Notes: generated by a model from the sequence alone, not told the origin. DNA of 64,000 nt from Burkholderiales bacterium (GCA_025927765.1 JAICKU010000001.1:174395-238394), one strand, 5' to 3'; counted from the stretch's first letter, positions 38,037-47,396 are shown. Made by a program: numbers and translations.

Positions 38037-38741
38037 TCAAACGCCGAGGAAGCGATGCATCGTCGGCCGGTCGTGACGCAGCGCATCGACCGGCGCGTGA
38101 TGCACGATGCTGCCGGTTTCGAGGATGTACGCCTCGTCGGCGACCGCGAGCGCGCTGTACAGATTCTGCTCGACGAGCAGGATCGCGTAACCGAGTTGGC
38201 GGAGCTCGAGCACCGTGCGCTCGAGGTGCTGCACCATCACCGGTGCCAGGCCTTCGGACGGCTCGTCCATCAGCAAGAGCTCGGGGTTCTGGGTGAGCGC
38301 GCGCGCGACCGCCAGCATCTGCCGCTCGCCGCCCGACAGTTGATGCCCGCGATGCTGGCGCCGCTCGCCCAACCTCGGGAACAGCTCGAACAGCCGCGCA
38401 ACGCTCCACTGCGAGCGATGGCGTGCCGCGCGGCCGAGCATCGTCAGGTGCTCGGTCACGGTGAGCGACGCGAACAGCCGCCGGCCCTGCGGCACGAGGC
38501 CGATGTGCCGCTGCGCGATTTCGTGCGGCCGCAGGCCGCGCAACTCCTGCCCCTGGAACGTGACGCTGCCCTGCCGGACGTGCGGCGGCGTCATCCCCAT
38601 CACCGAGCGGATCAGCGTCGTCTTGCCCATGCCGTTGCGGCCGAGCAGCGCGACGATGCGACCCTTGTCGACGCGCATCGACACGCCACGCAACACCTGC
38701 GCGTCGCCGTACGCCGCGTGCAGGTTGGTGATCTCAAGCAT
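38037..38741 (-). CDS. livF: Branched-chain-type ABC transporter ATPase, LivF
   Basis: 234 residues. Walker A ALLGRNGMGKTTLIRS, the LivF-type Q-loop VPQGRRLFASLTV, signature HQLSGGERQMLAVAR, Walker B LLLMDEPSEGLAPV and H-loop VEQNLYSALAVAD. EPSEGLAP is the LivF hallmark that separates it from LivG. The ATG lies eight bases inside the end of livG. Confidence 0.93.
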   Translation of the reverse strand: MLEITNLHAAYGDAQVLRGVSMRVDKGRIVALLGRNGMGKTTLIRSVMGMTPPHVRQGSVTFQGQELRGLRPHEIAQRHIGLVPQGRRLFASLTVTEHLTMLGRAARHRSQWSVARLFELFPRLGERRQHRGHQLSGGERQMLAVARALTQNPELLLMDEPSEGLAPVMVQHLERTVLELRQLGYAILLVEQNLYSALAVADEAYILETGSIVHHAPVDALRHDRPTMHRFLGV

Positions 38742-39486
38742 CGTGCGGCCGGCCGAGGTAAACCTCCTGCACGCGCGCGTTCGCACGGATCTCGTCGGGA
38801 CGGCCCTCGACGAGCACGGTGCCGTTGTGCATGCACGTGACGTGGTCGACGAGGCCGAGGGCGAGCTCGATGTCGTGCTCGATCAGCACCAGCGTCAGCG
38901 AGCGCGGCAGCGCGCTGATCGTCGACGCCATGACGACGCGCTCGGCAGCGGACAAGCCGGCCGCCGGCTCGTCGAGCAGCAGCAACGCCGGCTTGCTCGC
39001 GAGCGCGAGCGCGAACTCGAGCTGCCGCTGCTCGCCGTATGAAAGCGTCCGCGTCGGATCGCGACGCCGTGCGGCAAGCCCGCTCGTCGCCAGCGCCTCG
39101 TCCACGCGCGCGACTTCCTCGCCCTTCGGCGCCCCGCCGCCGAGCATCGAGAACTTGCGCCGCGTGAGACTTTGCACGGCGAGCTGCACGTTTTGCTCGA
39201 CGCTCAGCGCGGGAAACAGGTTCGTGATCTGGTAGGTGCGACCGATGCCGAGCGCGGCGCGACGATGCGTGCGCAGGCGCGTCACGTCGCGACCGGCAAA
39301 GCGCACGCGCCCGGACGACACCGGCACTTCGCCGGCGATCGCGTTGAAGAGCGTCGTCTTGCCCGCGCCGTTCGGGCCGATGATCGCCCGGCGTTCGCCT
39401 TGGCGCACGCCGAGCGATATGCGGTCGACGGCGCGGAGCGCCCCGAAGCTGACGGCGAGCCCTTCGAGTGAAAGCAGGTTGTTCAG
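38734..39486 (-). CDS. livG: Branched-chain-type ABC transporter ATPase, LivG, CTG start
   Basis: About 250 residues. Walker A IIGPNGAGKTTLFNA, Q-loop RTYQITNLFPALSV, signature RTLSYGEQRQLEFAL (LSYGE replaces LSGGQ, usual in LivG), Walker B LLLLDEPAAGLS and LIEHDIELALGLVD. No ATG, GTG or TTG exists in frame between the preceding stop and the first beta strand. The only fitting start is CTG at 39486, which overlaps the substrate-binding gene's stop as CTGA. Confidence 0.9.
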   Translation of the reverse strand: MNNLLSLEGLAVSFGALRAVDRISLGVRQGERRAIIGPNGAGKTTLFNAIAGEVPVSSGRVRFAGRDVTRLRTHRRAALGIGRTYQITNLFPALSVEQNVQLAVQSLTRRKFSMLGGGAPKGEEVARVDEALATSGLAARRRDPTRTLSYGEQRQLEFALALASKPALLLLDEPAAGLSAAERVVMASTISALPRSLTLVLIEHDIELALGLVDHVTCMHNGTVLVEGRPDEIRANARVQEVYLGRPHDA

Positions 39487-40751
39487 GATTTCTTGATGCC
39501 CTGGAACGTGCGGCTGTACGACGCCTGTTTGAGGTACGTCTCCGGATCGTACTTGCCGAACTGCGAGACGTTCGGAACCGTTTCGAGCGGCACGTTCCAG
39601 TACTTGCCGTCGGGACGACGCTTCACTTCGCGAATGTAGACGTCGTAGATAGGATTGCCGTAATCGTCGAGGCGCACGGGCCGGCCGAGCGGCGAGTCGT
39701 TCAGCACCACCTTGCGGATCGCGGCGAGGAATTTCGGCCGGTCCTCGACGTTGCCGTTCACGGCCTTCATGCCGGCGTCGAGCCACATGGCACCCGAATA
39801 CATCGAGAAGCCGTAGAGCGACGGCAGCTTGTTGAACGCCTTCTCGTACTCGGCGACGAATTTCTCCGTGGCGGGCGCCGTGCTGCCCTCGCAGAACTGC
39901 GCCGACGAGACGATGCCGTCGCATTCGGCGCCGAGCGTGCGGATCACCGACTGGTCGGTCAGGTTCATGCATCCCAGCATCGGGATCTTGCCCTTCAGGC
40001 CGAAGTTCGCGTACTGCTGGATGAAGCGGTTCGCGTCGGCGCCGGTTTCCATCGCGTAGACGACGTCGGGCTTGAGGCTCTGGATCTGCGCCAGATAGGG
40101 ACTGAAGTCCGCGGTGTTGAGCGGCTGCCAGAACTGGTGCAGCACCTGGCCGCCGTTCTCGCTGAACGTCTGGCAGAAGCCGCCGCATTGCTCGTAGCCG
40201 AACGTGTAGTCCTGCGAGATCGTCACGACCTTGCGGTAGCCCTTCTTGTGATACGCGTAGTCGGCGAGCGGGCGCGGCATCTGGCTCGCCGAATAGCCGG
40301 CGATGCGGATCACGTTGGGGATGCGCTTGCGCTGCGTCAGGTCGTCGGCGGCGATGATCGGGATGAAGTACGGCACGCCGTTGCCCTTCACGTATTCGGC
40401 GACGGCGAGGCCGGTGTTGGCGAGAAGATCGCCGATGAGCATGTTCACGTTGCGCTGCTCGACGAGGCGCCGCGCCTTCTGCAGCGCGGTGTCGGGGTTG
40501 CTCGCGTCGTCCTCGACGATGATCTCGATCTCGCGCCCGGCGACCTTCTTGCCGTGCTGGTCCCAGTACAGGTTGAAGCCCTCGACCATCTCCTTGCCGC
40601 CGGCGGCGACGACGCCGGTGAGCGGCGCGAGCAGGCCGATGCGAATGGGCCCGCCTTGGGCGGATGCCGGGCGCACGAACGGGCCGACGGCGGTCACGGC
40701 ATTCGCCGCGACCACGGCGCTCGCAGAACTCAGGAACTTGCGGCGATTCAT
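39483..40751 (-). CDS. Branched-chain-type ABC transporter substrate-binding protein
   Basis: 422 residues. The signal MNRRKFLSSASAVVAANAVT has a textbook twin-arginine motif (RRKFL) and ends at ASAQG. The mature Leu/Ile/Val-binding-protein fold shows IRIGLLAPLTGVVAAGGKEM, IEIIVEDDASNPDTALQKAR, LIGDLLANTGLAVAEY and FGYEQCGGFCQTF. AAGGAGGAG site. Relatives bind amino acids, amides, urea or aromatic acids. The co-operonic hydrolases suggest an amide or ureide, which is inference. Confidence 0.92.
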   Translation of the reverse strand: MNRRKFLSSASAVVAANAVTAVGPFVRPASAQGGPIRIGLLAPLTGVVAAGGKEMVEGFNLYWDQHGKKVAGREIEIIVEDDASNPDTALQKARRLVEQRNVNMLIGDLLANTGLAVAEYVKGNGVPYFIPIIAADDLTQRKRIPNVIRIAGYSASQMPRPLADYAYHKKGYRKVVTISQDYTFGYEQCGGFCQTFSENGGQVLHQFWQPLNTADFSPYLAQIQSLKPDVVYAMETGADANRFIQQYANFGLKGKIPMLGCMNLTDQSVIRTLGAECDGIVSSAQFCEGSTAPATEKFVAEYEKAFNKLPSLYGFSMYSGAMWLDAGMKAVNGNVEDRPKFLAAIRKVVLNDSPLGRPVRLDDYGNPIYDVYIREVKRRPDGKYWNVPLETVPNVSQFGKYDPETYLKQASYSRTFQGIKKS

Positions 40752-40779
40752 GTCAATCTCCTCCTTCGTTGTCTTTCGA

Positions 40780-41808
40780 TCAAGACCGATGCTCGGCACC
40801 GCGCCGCGCAAGCAGCGTGCGTGCGAAGCCCAACAGGCCTTCCGGCGCGAAGATCATCGTGACGATGAACATGAAGCCGAGCACCATCGGCCAGCGTTCG
40901 GTGTAGAAGCTCACCAGGTTCTCGAGCGCGATGATCACCGCCGCGCCCACGAGCCCGCCGAACAGCGTGCCCACGCCGCCGACGATCACCATCAGGAGGC
41001 CCTCGACCGATTGCGCGAGCGCGACCGTCGACGGGCTCACGAAGCTGTTGAAGAACGCGTAGAGCGTCCCCGCGAGGCCCGCGAAGAATCCGGACACCGT
41101 GAACCCGATGAAGAGGTGCAGCGGTACGTTGTAGCCGAGCGTACGCATCCGCGACTCGCTTTCGCGGATTCCCTGCAGGGTGAGGCCGAACGGCGAATGC
41201 GCGAAGCGCCACATCAGCCACGTCATCAGCGACGTGGCGATCAGGATGAAGAAATAGAACACCGGCTGCGCCGCAAGCCACGCGGGCGCCACCGTGCCGC
41301 GCAAGCCGTTCTCGCCGCCGGTCACCGACGTCCAGCGCAGGCACATGCCCCACACGATCATGCCGAGCGCGAGCGTCAGGAGCAGGAAGTAGACACCCGA
41401 CGTGCGGATCGCGAGCAGCGCGAACACGACGGCAGCGACGGTGGCAGCCGCGACGCCGAGCAGCATGGCCACCCAGGGCGAGCCACCACCGGTCGTCACG
41501 TGATACAGCACGACGTACGTCGCGATGCCGAAGATCGCACCGTGGCCGAGCGACACGCGGCCGGCGTAGCCGGCGAGAAGATCGATCGACATCGCGAGCG
41601 TCGCGAAGATCAGCGTCTCGATCACGAGGCTCGTCTTGTAGCCGGGCACGACGAACGGCACGGCGACGAGGAGCGCAACGCAGGCGATCGCGACGATCAG
41701 GCGCGCGCGCGACGACATCACGCGCGGGGGCGTGCGTGTCAGCGCATCATCGGCCAGCGCGTCGCCGACTTCCTCGAGAGGCTCGCGCATCGAAAGCGGC
41801 GGTCTCAT
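40780..41808 (-). CDS. livM: Branched-chain-type ABC transporter permease, LivM
   Basis: 342 residues with about nine helices. ETLIFATLAMSIDLLAGYAG, RVSLGHGAIFGIATYVV, and the coupling helix ESRMRTLGYNVPLHLFIGF are LivM landmarks, and the end reads GLLVGA-type IIALENLVSFYTERWPMVLG. The ATG overlaps the livH stop by four bases (ATGA). The first ~45 residues form a cytoplasmic lead. Confidence 0.92.
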   Translation of the reverse strand: MRPPLSMREPLEEVGDALADDALTRTPPRVMSSRARLIVAIACVALLVAVPFVVPGYKTSLVIETLIFATLAMSIDLLAGYAGRVSLGHGAIFGIATYVVLYHVTTGGGSPWVAMLLGVAAATVAAVVFALLAIRTSGVYFLLLTLALGMIVWGMCLRWTSVTGGENGLRGTVAPAWLAAQPVFYFFILIATSLMTWLMWRFAHSPFGLTLQGIRESESRMRTLGYNVPLHLFIGFTVSGFFAGLAGTLYAFFNSFVSPSTVALAQSVEGLLMVIVGGVGTLFGGLVGAAVIIALENLVSFYTERWPMVLGFMFIVTMIFAPEGLLGFARTLLARRGAEHRS

Positions 41809-42662
41809 GCGGTGCGACCGAACAAGCCGAGCGGCCGGAACGCCAGCAGCAGCGCCATCGGCCCGAAGATCACGAAGTACGCGAGTTCGGGAAACCACAC
41901 CTGGCCGAACGTCGCGAGCATGCCCACGAACAGGCTGCCGATCGCCGTGCCTGCAAGGCTGCCGCGTCCGCCGATGATCACGACGGCGAGGCTGAACACG
42001 AGGATGTCCGAGTCGGCGGTGGGGTAGAGCGTGAGGAACGCGCCGCCCAGCACGCCGCCGATGCCGGCGAGTGCTGCGCCCAGCATGAACGTGTAGACGA
42101 ACACGCGCTGGATGTCGATGCCCATCGCGTCGACCATCTCCGCGTCGTCGACGCCGGCGCGAATCAGCGCGCCGAGGCGCGTGTGCCTGAGCAGCAGCGC
42201 GAGTCCGATGAACACGGCCACGCTGAAGAGCAGCAGGAACAGCCGGTACTTCGGATACACGAGCGAGCCCACCTGCACGGGGCCGCGCAACGCCTCGGGA
42301 ATCGGCACGGTGAACGCGTCGCCGCCCCAGATGACGAGTGCGAGGTCGTCGAGCACCAGCGCCAATCCGAGCGTGAGCAGCACCTGCCGCAGCACGTTGC
42401 CGCCGACGAAGCGCAGCAGCAGCGTGTAGGTGCCGAAGCCGATCGCGGCGACCGCGAGCGCGGCCGCCGCGAGCGCCAGCGTGAAGCTGTCGGTCCGGTG
42501 CGCGACGACGAGTCCGAAATAGCCGCCCATCAGGTACAGCGCGCCGTGCGCAAGGTTGACGATGCGCATCAGGCCGAAGATCAGCGTGAAGCCGCTCGCG
42601 ACGATGAAGAGCAGTGCTGCGAATGTCGCGCCGTTCATTGCCTGGAAAACGGTCATCGACAT
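41805..42662 (-). CDS. livH: Branched-chain-type ABC transporter permease, LivH
   Basis: 285 residues. FQAMNGATFAALLFIVASGF, TLIFGLMRIVNLAHGALYLM, the cytoplasmic loop LGALIRAGVDDAEMVDAMGI and VIIGGRGSLAGTAIGSLFVG are LivH signatures. ATG 42662, with a second in-frame ATG two codons later. It follows the deacetylase gene by 20 bases and precedes livM, giving the order H-M-K-G-F. Confidence 0.92.
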   Translation of the reverse strand: MSMTVFQAMNGATFAALLFIVASGFTLIFGLMRIVNLAHGALYLMGGYFGLVVAHRTDSFTLALAAAALAVAAIGFGTYTLLLRFVGGNVLRQVLLTLGLALVLDDLALVIWGGDAFTVPIPEALRGPVQVGSLVYPKYRLFLLLFSVAVFIGLALLLRHTRLGALIRAGVDDAEMVDAMGIDIQRVFVYTFMLGAALAGIGGVLGGAFLTLYPTADSDILVFSLAVVIIGGRGSLAGTAIGSLFVGMLATFGQVWFPELAYFVIFGPMALLLAFRPLGLFGRTA

Positions 42663-42682
42663 GGCGACGATCTCGCGGAAGG

Positions 42683-43564
42683 TCAGCCGACCCTGCCGGC
42701 GCGTTGTCCCGAATACCAGTCGAGGATCTGTTCCCCGGTCCAGAACAGCACGCCGTCGCGGCCGCGGATCGCCTCCAGCACGCGACGGAAGTGACGTGCG
42801 CGATGCGGCGCGCCCATGATGTACGGATGCACGACCAGCGCCATCACGCGCGCCGAGTCGCGCGCGTCGTCGTAGAGCTGCTCGAACTGGTCGATCGCGC
42901 GGTCGTAGTACTCGCGCGCCGGATGATGCTGGATCAGCATCATCGCCACGTCGTTGCATTCCTGCGTGTACGGAACGCCGACGATCGAGCCTTCGCGCGT
43001 CTTCAGCACGACGGGCTGATCGTCGAGCACCCAGTCGCACACGTATTCGTAGCCTTCCTCGGCGAGGAGGTCGGGCGTCTGCCAGGTCTCCGTGAGGCCC
43101 GGTCCGAGCCACCCTCGCGGCCGCTTGCCGGTGAACGTCGCGATCGCTTCGGTGGTGTCGCGGATCGCCTGGCGCTCGTCGTCGACCTTCTGCATGTTCT
43201 TCTGCGTGAAGCCGTGGCCGACGAATTCCCAGCCGCGGCGCTTGGCCGCCTCGGCGATCGGCGCGTAGGTGCCGATGCACGCGCCATTGATCGCGAGGGC
43301 CGCCTTGACCTCGGAACGATCGAGCGCGTCGAGCAGCCGCCAGAAGCCGACGCGATTGCCGTATTCGTGCCACGCCCAGTTCGGAATGTCCGGGGTGGGC
43401 ACGCCGCCTGCCGGCGGCGTCAATACCGTACGGGGCATCGGCTGGTGGATGTCCCATTCCTCGACGTTGACGATCACCCAGACGGCGAGCCGCGCATCGC
43501 GGGGCAGGCGCAGCGGTGCGCGCGCGACGATGGGGGAATACGCGAGCCGTTCGGTCGGCAGCAT
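42683..43564 (-). CDS. Polysaccharide deacetylase-fold hydrolase, PuuE-like
   Basis: About 293 residues. LAVWVIVNVEEWDIHQPMPR opens the NodB-like barrel. GWEFVGHGFTQKNMQKVDDE holds a conserved histidine, GWLGPGLTETWQTPDLLAEE follows, and VHPYIMGAPHRARHFRRVLE closes the fold. This pattern fits the PuuE/allantoinase branch, whose members hydrolyse ureides or amides, and not peptidoglycan or chitin deacetylases. There is no signal peptide, so it is cytoplasmic. An ATG at 43639 would overlap the upstream gene; 43564 gives the usual family start. Confidence 0.82.
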   Translation of the reverse strand: MLPTERLAYSPIVARAPLRLPRDARLAVWVIVNVEEWDIHQPMPRTVLTPPAGGVPTPDIPNWAWHEYGNRVGFWRLLDALDRSEVKAALAINGACIGTYAPIAEAAKRRGWEFVGHGFTQKNMQKVDDERQAIRDTTEAIATFTGKRPRGWLGPGLTETWQTPDLLAEEGYEYVCDWVLDDQPVVLKTREGSIVGVPYTQECNDVAMMLIQHHPAREYYDRAIDQFEQLYDDARDSARVMALVVHPYIMGAPHRARHFRRVLEAIRGRDGVLFWTGEQILDWYSGQRAGRVG

Positions 43565-43598
43565 CGGATGGAGGTCCGAGGGCGCTACATCGGCCAAT

Positions 43599-44261
43599 TC
43601 ATGACCGGATGGGTGCGACGACGCGATCGCGAACGCCAAGCTCGGGCAGTGCGAGGATCTCGTCGGTCGTCATCACGAATCCGAACGCGGTGCGAATGCA
43701 CGCGAGCGCAGCCTCGTGCATGTCCGGGCCGTCCATCGTGTCGACGCAGTCGCTCGCGACGATCACGACGTAGTCCTTTGAGCAAGCGGCGGCGACCGTC
43801 GACAGCACGCAGCTGTTCGTGTTGACGCCGGTGACGATCAGCGTATTGATGCCGTGCGTGCGCAGCACGAAATCGAGATCGGTGCCCACGAAGCAGTCGT
43901 AGCGCTTCTTCGTGTCGACGACGAAGTCGCGCGCGTCCTCGAGGCCGGGCATGATCGTGCAGCCGGGCAGCTCCATCAGGTTATGCTTGAGGACGTTGCG
44001 GCGCGGGTTGTTCGGGTTTTCCGCCCGCGTGCGCCAGAACGGGTTCGCGCGGATCTCGTCGCTGTCGCGGTAACGCGTGACGAGATGCACGATGGGAACG
44101 CCCGAGGACCGGCAGGCATCGAACAGGCGCTGGTTGGCGGCGACGACGCGGGCGGCGGCTCGAGCCTCGAGCGGCATCGTCGCGACCGCCGGGTCGAGGT
44201 GGCCGCGATGGAGGTCGATGCCGATGATCGCTGCGTGGACGTCGTCGAGGCCGAGGTTCAT
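43599..44261 (-). CDS. Isochorismatase-fold cysteine hydrolase
   Basis: 220 residues. The triad is visible: Asp in AAIIGIDLHRGHLDP, Lys in DTKKRYDCFVGTDLDFVL, Cys151 in VTGVNTNSCVLSTVAAACS, the last preceded by the cis-peptide region. Family members include nicotinamidase, N-carbamoylsarcosine amidase and the peroxyureidoacrylate amidohydrolase RutB. It is first in the operon, followed by the PuuE-like gene, so an amide or carbamoyl substrate is likely. Confidence 0.88.
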   Translation of the reverse strand: MNLGLDDVHAAIIGIDLHRGHLDPAVATMPLEARAAARVVAANQRLFDACRSSGVPIVHLVTRYRDSDEIRANPFWRTRAENPNNPRRNVLKHNLMELPGCTIMPGLEDARDFVVDTKKRYDCFVGTDLDFVLRTHGINTLIVTGVNTNSCVLSTVAAACSKDYVVIVASDCVDTMDGPDMHEAALACIRTAFGFVMTTDEILALPELGVRDRVVAPIRS

Positions 44262-44305
44262 CGTGCTCCAGGTGCTTGCTGGGAAGCTTTCGTCCTGCCC
44301 GCCGC

Positions 44306-44333
44306 ATGTTAACGCCCTGACGGCGGACGTCAA
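44306..44333 (-). promoter_or_regulatory. Promoter of the hydrolase-liv operon
   Basis: On the minus strand TTGACG at 44333-44328, a 16-base spacer and TAACAT at 44311-44306. Transcription would start near 44299, about 38 bases before the isochorismatase ATG, inside the 87-base gap shared with the divergent aldehyde dehydrogenase gene. Confidence 0.45.
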
Positions 44334-44348
44334 CCGGGTGGACTGAGG

Positions 44349-45845
44349 ATGCCTGCACCATACTTCGGAATGTTCGTCGCCGGCGAGCGCAGGCCGGCGC
44401 ATTCGGGCCGCTCGTTCGCCGTGCACAACCCGCACGACGGGGCGCTCGTCGCCGAAGTTGCGGAAGGCGATGCCGCGGATATCGACATGGCGGTGTACGC
44501 CGCGGAGCAGGCGGCACCGGCGTGGGCGGCAATGCCGGGCGCCGAACGCGGTGATCGCATGCATCGTGCGGCGGAGATCCTGGCGAAGCAAATGCCGGAG
44601 CTCGTCGATCTCGAGATCGCCCAGATCGGTCGGCCACGCCGCGAAATGGCCGCGCAGCTGGCGCGGCTGCCGGAGTGGTTCCGCTATTTCGGCGCCGTGG
44701 CGCGCACGCACGAAGATGCGGTGCCGCCGTTCGGCGGCAACTTCCTCGACTACACGCGACGCGTACCGCTCGGCGTGGTCGGGCACATCACGCCGTGGAA
44801 CCATCCGCTGCTGATCCTCACGAAGAAGGTCGCGCCGTCGCTCGCGGCCGGCAACGCGATGGTCGTGAAGCCGAGCGAGCTCGCGCCGATCACGCCGCTG
44901 TTGCTCGGCGACGTGCTCCGCGAAGCCGGCGTGCCGGACGGCGTCTACAACGTCGTGCCGGGCTTCGGTCCTACGGCAGGTGCCGCGCTCGCCGCGCATC
45001 CGCGGATCCGCAAGATCGACGTGACGGGCGGCACGCCGACCGGCAAGGCCATCGGCGCGCTCGCCGGCGGCAACCTGACCCGATTCTCGGCCGAGCTCGG
45101 CGGCAAGGCAGCCGTGATCGTGTTTCCCGACGTCGCGATCGAACGCGCGGTCGCAGCGGCGCTGTTCGCTTCGTTCATCGCGACCGGGCAGACGTGCATC
45201 CAGGGCGCGCGGCTCCTCGTGCATCGATCGATTCACGACGACGTCGTGCGCGAACTCGTGCGCCGCACGAATGCGCTGCGCGTGGGCGACCCGCGCGACG
45301 AACGCACGCAGGTGGGACCGCTCGTGTCGGCGCGCCAACGTGCCATCGTCGAGCGTTATGTCGAGATCGGCCTTGGCGAAGGTGCCACGCTCGCAGCGGG
45401 TGGCCGGCGACCGGAAGGCGCAGGCTTCGATCGCGGCTGCTACTTCCTGCCGACGGTGTTCACGAACGCGACGCCTTCGATGCGCATCGCGCAGGAGGAA
45501 ATCTTCGGTCCCGTCGTGTGCGTGATGCCGTTCGAGGGCGAGGACGAGGCGATCCGGATCGCCAACGGCACGCAATACGGTCTGGCGGCGAGCGTGTGGA
45601 CGCACGATCTCGCGCGCGCGCATCGCGTCGCGCATGCGCTGGAGTGCGGCGTCACCTGGATCAACGATCACCATCGCATCGATCCGGCATCGCCGTGGGG
45701 CGGCTTCAAGATGAGCGGCATCGGCCGCGAGAACGGGCTCGTCGCGTACGAGGCGTACACGCAGATCAGGAACGTGATCGTGAATCTCGACGACGCGACA
45801 TTCGACTGGTACGCCGACGACGGCGCCGGACTGCGCTACAGCTGA
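44349..45845 (+). CDS. NAD(P)-dependent aldehyde dehydrogenase
   Basis: 498 residues. GVVGHITPWNHPLLILTKKV with the catalytic asparagine, AGNAMVVKPSELAPITPLLL for cofactor binding, SAELGGKAAVIVFPDVA with the general base glutamate, and SFIATGQTCIQGARLLVH with the nucleophile Cys283. GPVVCVMPFEGEDEAI and WGGFKMSGIGRENG complete the fold. Divergent from the hydrolase-liv operon across an 87-base gap, so it probably oxidises an aldehyde made in the same pathway. Confidence 0.93.
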   Translation: MPAPYFGMFVAGERRPAHSGRSFAVHNPHDGALVAEVAEGDAADIDMAVYAAEQAAPAWAAMPGAERGDRMHRAAEILAKQMPELVDLEIAQIGRPRREMAAQLARLPEWFRYFGAVARTHEDAVPPFGGNFLDYTRRVPLGVVGHITPWNHPLLILTKKVAPSLAAGNAMVVKPSELAPITPLLLGDVLREAGVPDGVYNVVPGFGPTAGAALAAHPRIRKIDVTGGTPTGKAIGALAGGNLTRFSAELGGKAAVIVFPDVAIERAVAAALFASFIATGQTCIQGARLLVHRSIHDDVVRELVRRTNALRVGDPRDERTQVGPLVSARQRAIVERYVEIGLGEGATLAAGGRRPEGAGFDRGCYFLPTVFTNATPSMRIAQEEIFGPVVCVMPFEGEDEAIRIANGTQYGLAASVWTHDLARAHRVAHALECGVTWINDHHRIDPASPWGGFKMSGIGRENGLVAYEAYTQIRNVIVNLDDATFDWYADDGAGLRYS

Positions 45846-45854
45846 AGCGCGCGG

Positions 45855-47396
45855 TCAGCCTTCGGGCGCTCGCGCCGAAGGCGCGGCAGGCGCCCCGAAC
45901 ATCCTGCGGTGCGGCACGAACCAGGTCGCGACCATCGCGAGCGTGCCGAACACCGCGAGCCCCGCGAACACGTGCGACAAGCCGGACGATAACGCTGCGT
46001 GCAGCATGCCGCGATCGACACCGGCGATCGCGGCGTCGCCGCCGTCGAACATCCGACGCACGGCGTCGATGCCGCCCGCCGGCAGCCGATCGCCGAGGCT
46101 CGCGTTCAGCACGGCGCCGAGGATCGCGGCGCCGAACGTGCTGCCGATCATCCGCGCGAAGATGTTCGAGGCGGTGGCGCTGCCGCGTTTCGCCCAGTCG
46201 ACGCTGCCCTGGATCAGGATGATGAACGTCGTGTTGAGCAGGCCCATGCCGAACCCCGCCACGAACGACGATGCAGCGACGAGCGCGGCGCTCGCGCCAT
46301 CGGGCATCAGCGCGAGCCCGAGCGAGCCGCAGAACAGCAGCACGCCGCCGACGCGCACGGTGTTGCGTGTGTCGAGTGCGCGCAGGAACCGTCCCGAGAG
46401 CGTCGACGCGAGCGGCCAGCCGACCGACATCGCGGTGAGCGCGAATCCCGCGACGATCGCCGAGCGGCCGAGCACGCCCTGCACGTAGATCGGCACGAAC
46501 GACGTGATGCCGATCACCACGGCGCCCGCGAAGAGCGCGCTTGCGTTGCCGGTCGCGATCGATCGCGCACGCCACACGCTCGCGTCGATCATCGGCTCCG
46601 GGGCGCGGCGCTCGCGTGCGACGTAGGAGACCAACGCGATCGCGAACACCGCGACGAGCGCGAACGTCGGCCACGAAAGCCACGGCCAGCCGGTGCCGCC
46701 CTGCATCACGGCGACGAGCAGCGCCGCGATCGCGATGCAGAAGAGTGCGACGCCCGGATAGTCGATGCTGTGCGGGCGGCGTGCGACGTTCTCGCGCAGG
46801 AACAGCGACAGCCCGATGATCGCAAGGATGCCGAAGGGCACGTTGATCCAGAAGATCCAGTGCCACGACAGCGCTTCGACGATGAGGCCGCCGACGAGCG
46901 GGCCGACGATCGCCGCGAACCCCCAGACGCTCGAGAGCCAGCCCTGCACGCGCGGACGCTCCTGCGGCGTGTAGAGATCGCCGACGATCGTCGTGGCCAC
47001 CGGCTGGATCGAGCCGGCGCCAAGGCCCTGCAGCAGCCGAAACGCGATCAGCGCCGGCATCGACCACGCGAAGCCGCACAGCGTCGAGCCGATCAGGAAC
47101 ACGACGATGCCGGCGATCAGCACCGGCCTTCGACCGTACAGGTCCGCGAGCTTGCCGAAGACGAGGATCGTCACCGACTGCGTGAGCAGGAAGCCCGAGA
47201 ACACCCATGTGTACAGCGAAAAGCCGCCGAGCTTGGCGACGATCTGCGGCAACGCGGTGGCGACGATCGTGACTTCGACCGCCGCCATGAACAAGGCGAG
47301 CATCACGCAGCCGAGCACGACCGGGCGGCGCGACATCGCCGCGGCAGCCGGGTAACCAGATCCGCTGCGCGCTTCGTGGGCTTGGGCTTTTTGCAT
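45855..47396 (-). CDS. MFS drug/proton antiporter, DHA2 (EmrB/QacA) type
   Basis: 513 residues with about 14 membrane helices. ALFMAAVEVTIVATALPQIV is motif D1 with the acid residue of proton antiporters, FGKLADLYGRRPVLIAGIVV is motif A, LLQGLGAGSIQPVATTIVGD is motif B and WGFAAIVGPLVGGLIVEALS is motif C, the antiporter signature. The stop lies nine bases from the convergent aldehyde dehydrogenase stop. Start 47396 chosen; 47336 is an alternative. Neither has a clear ribosome-binding site. Confidence 0.9.
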   Translation of the reverse strand: MQKAQAHEARSGSGYPAAAAMSRRPVVLGCVMLALFMAAVEVTIVATALPQIVAKLGGFSLYTWVFSGFLLTQSVTILVFGKLADLYGRRPVLIAGIVVFLIGSTLCGFAWSMPALIAFRLLQGLGAGSIQPVATTIVGDLYTPQERPRVQGWLSSVWGFAAIVGPLVGGLIVEALSWHWIFWINVPFGILAIIGLSLFLRENVARRPHSIDYPGVALFCIAIAALLVAVMQGGTGWPWLSWPTFALVAVFAIALVSYVARERRAPEPMIDASVWRARSIATGNASALFAGAVVIGITSFVPIYVQGVLGRSAIVAGFALTAMSVGWPLASTLSGRFLRALDTRNTVRVGGVLLFCGSLGLALMPDGASAALVAASSFVAGFGMGLLNTTFIILIQGSVDWAKRGSATASNIFARMIGSTFGAAILGAVLNASLGDRLPAGGIDAVRRMFDGGDAAIAGVDRGMLHAALSSGLSHVFAGLAVFGTLAMVATWFVPHRRMFGAPAAPSARAPEG

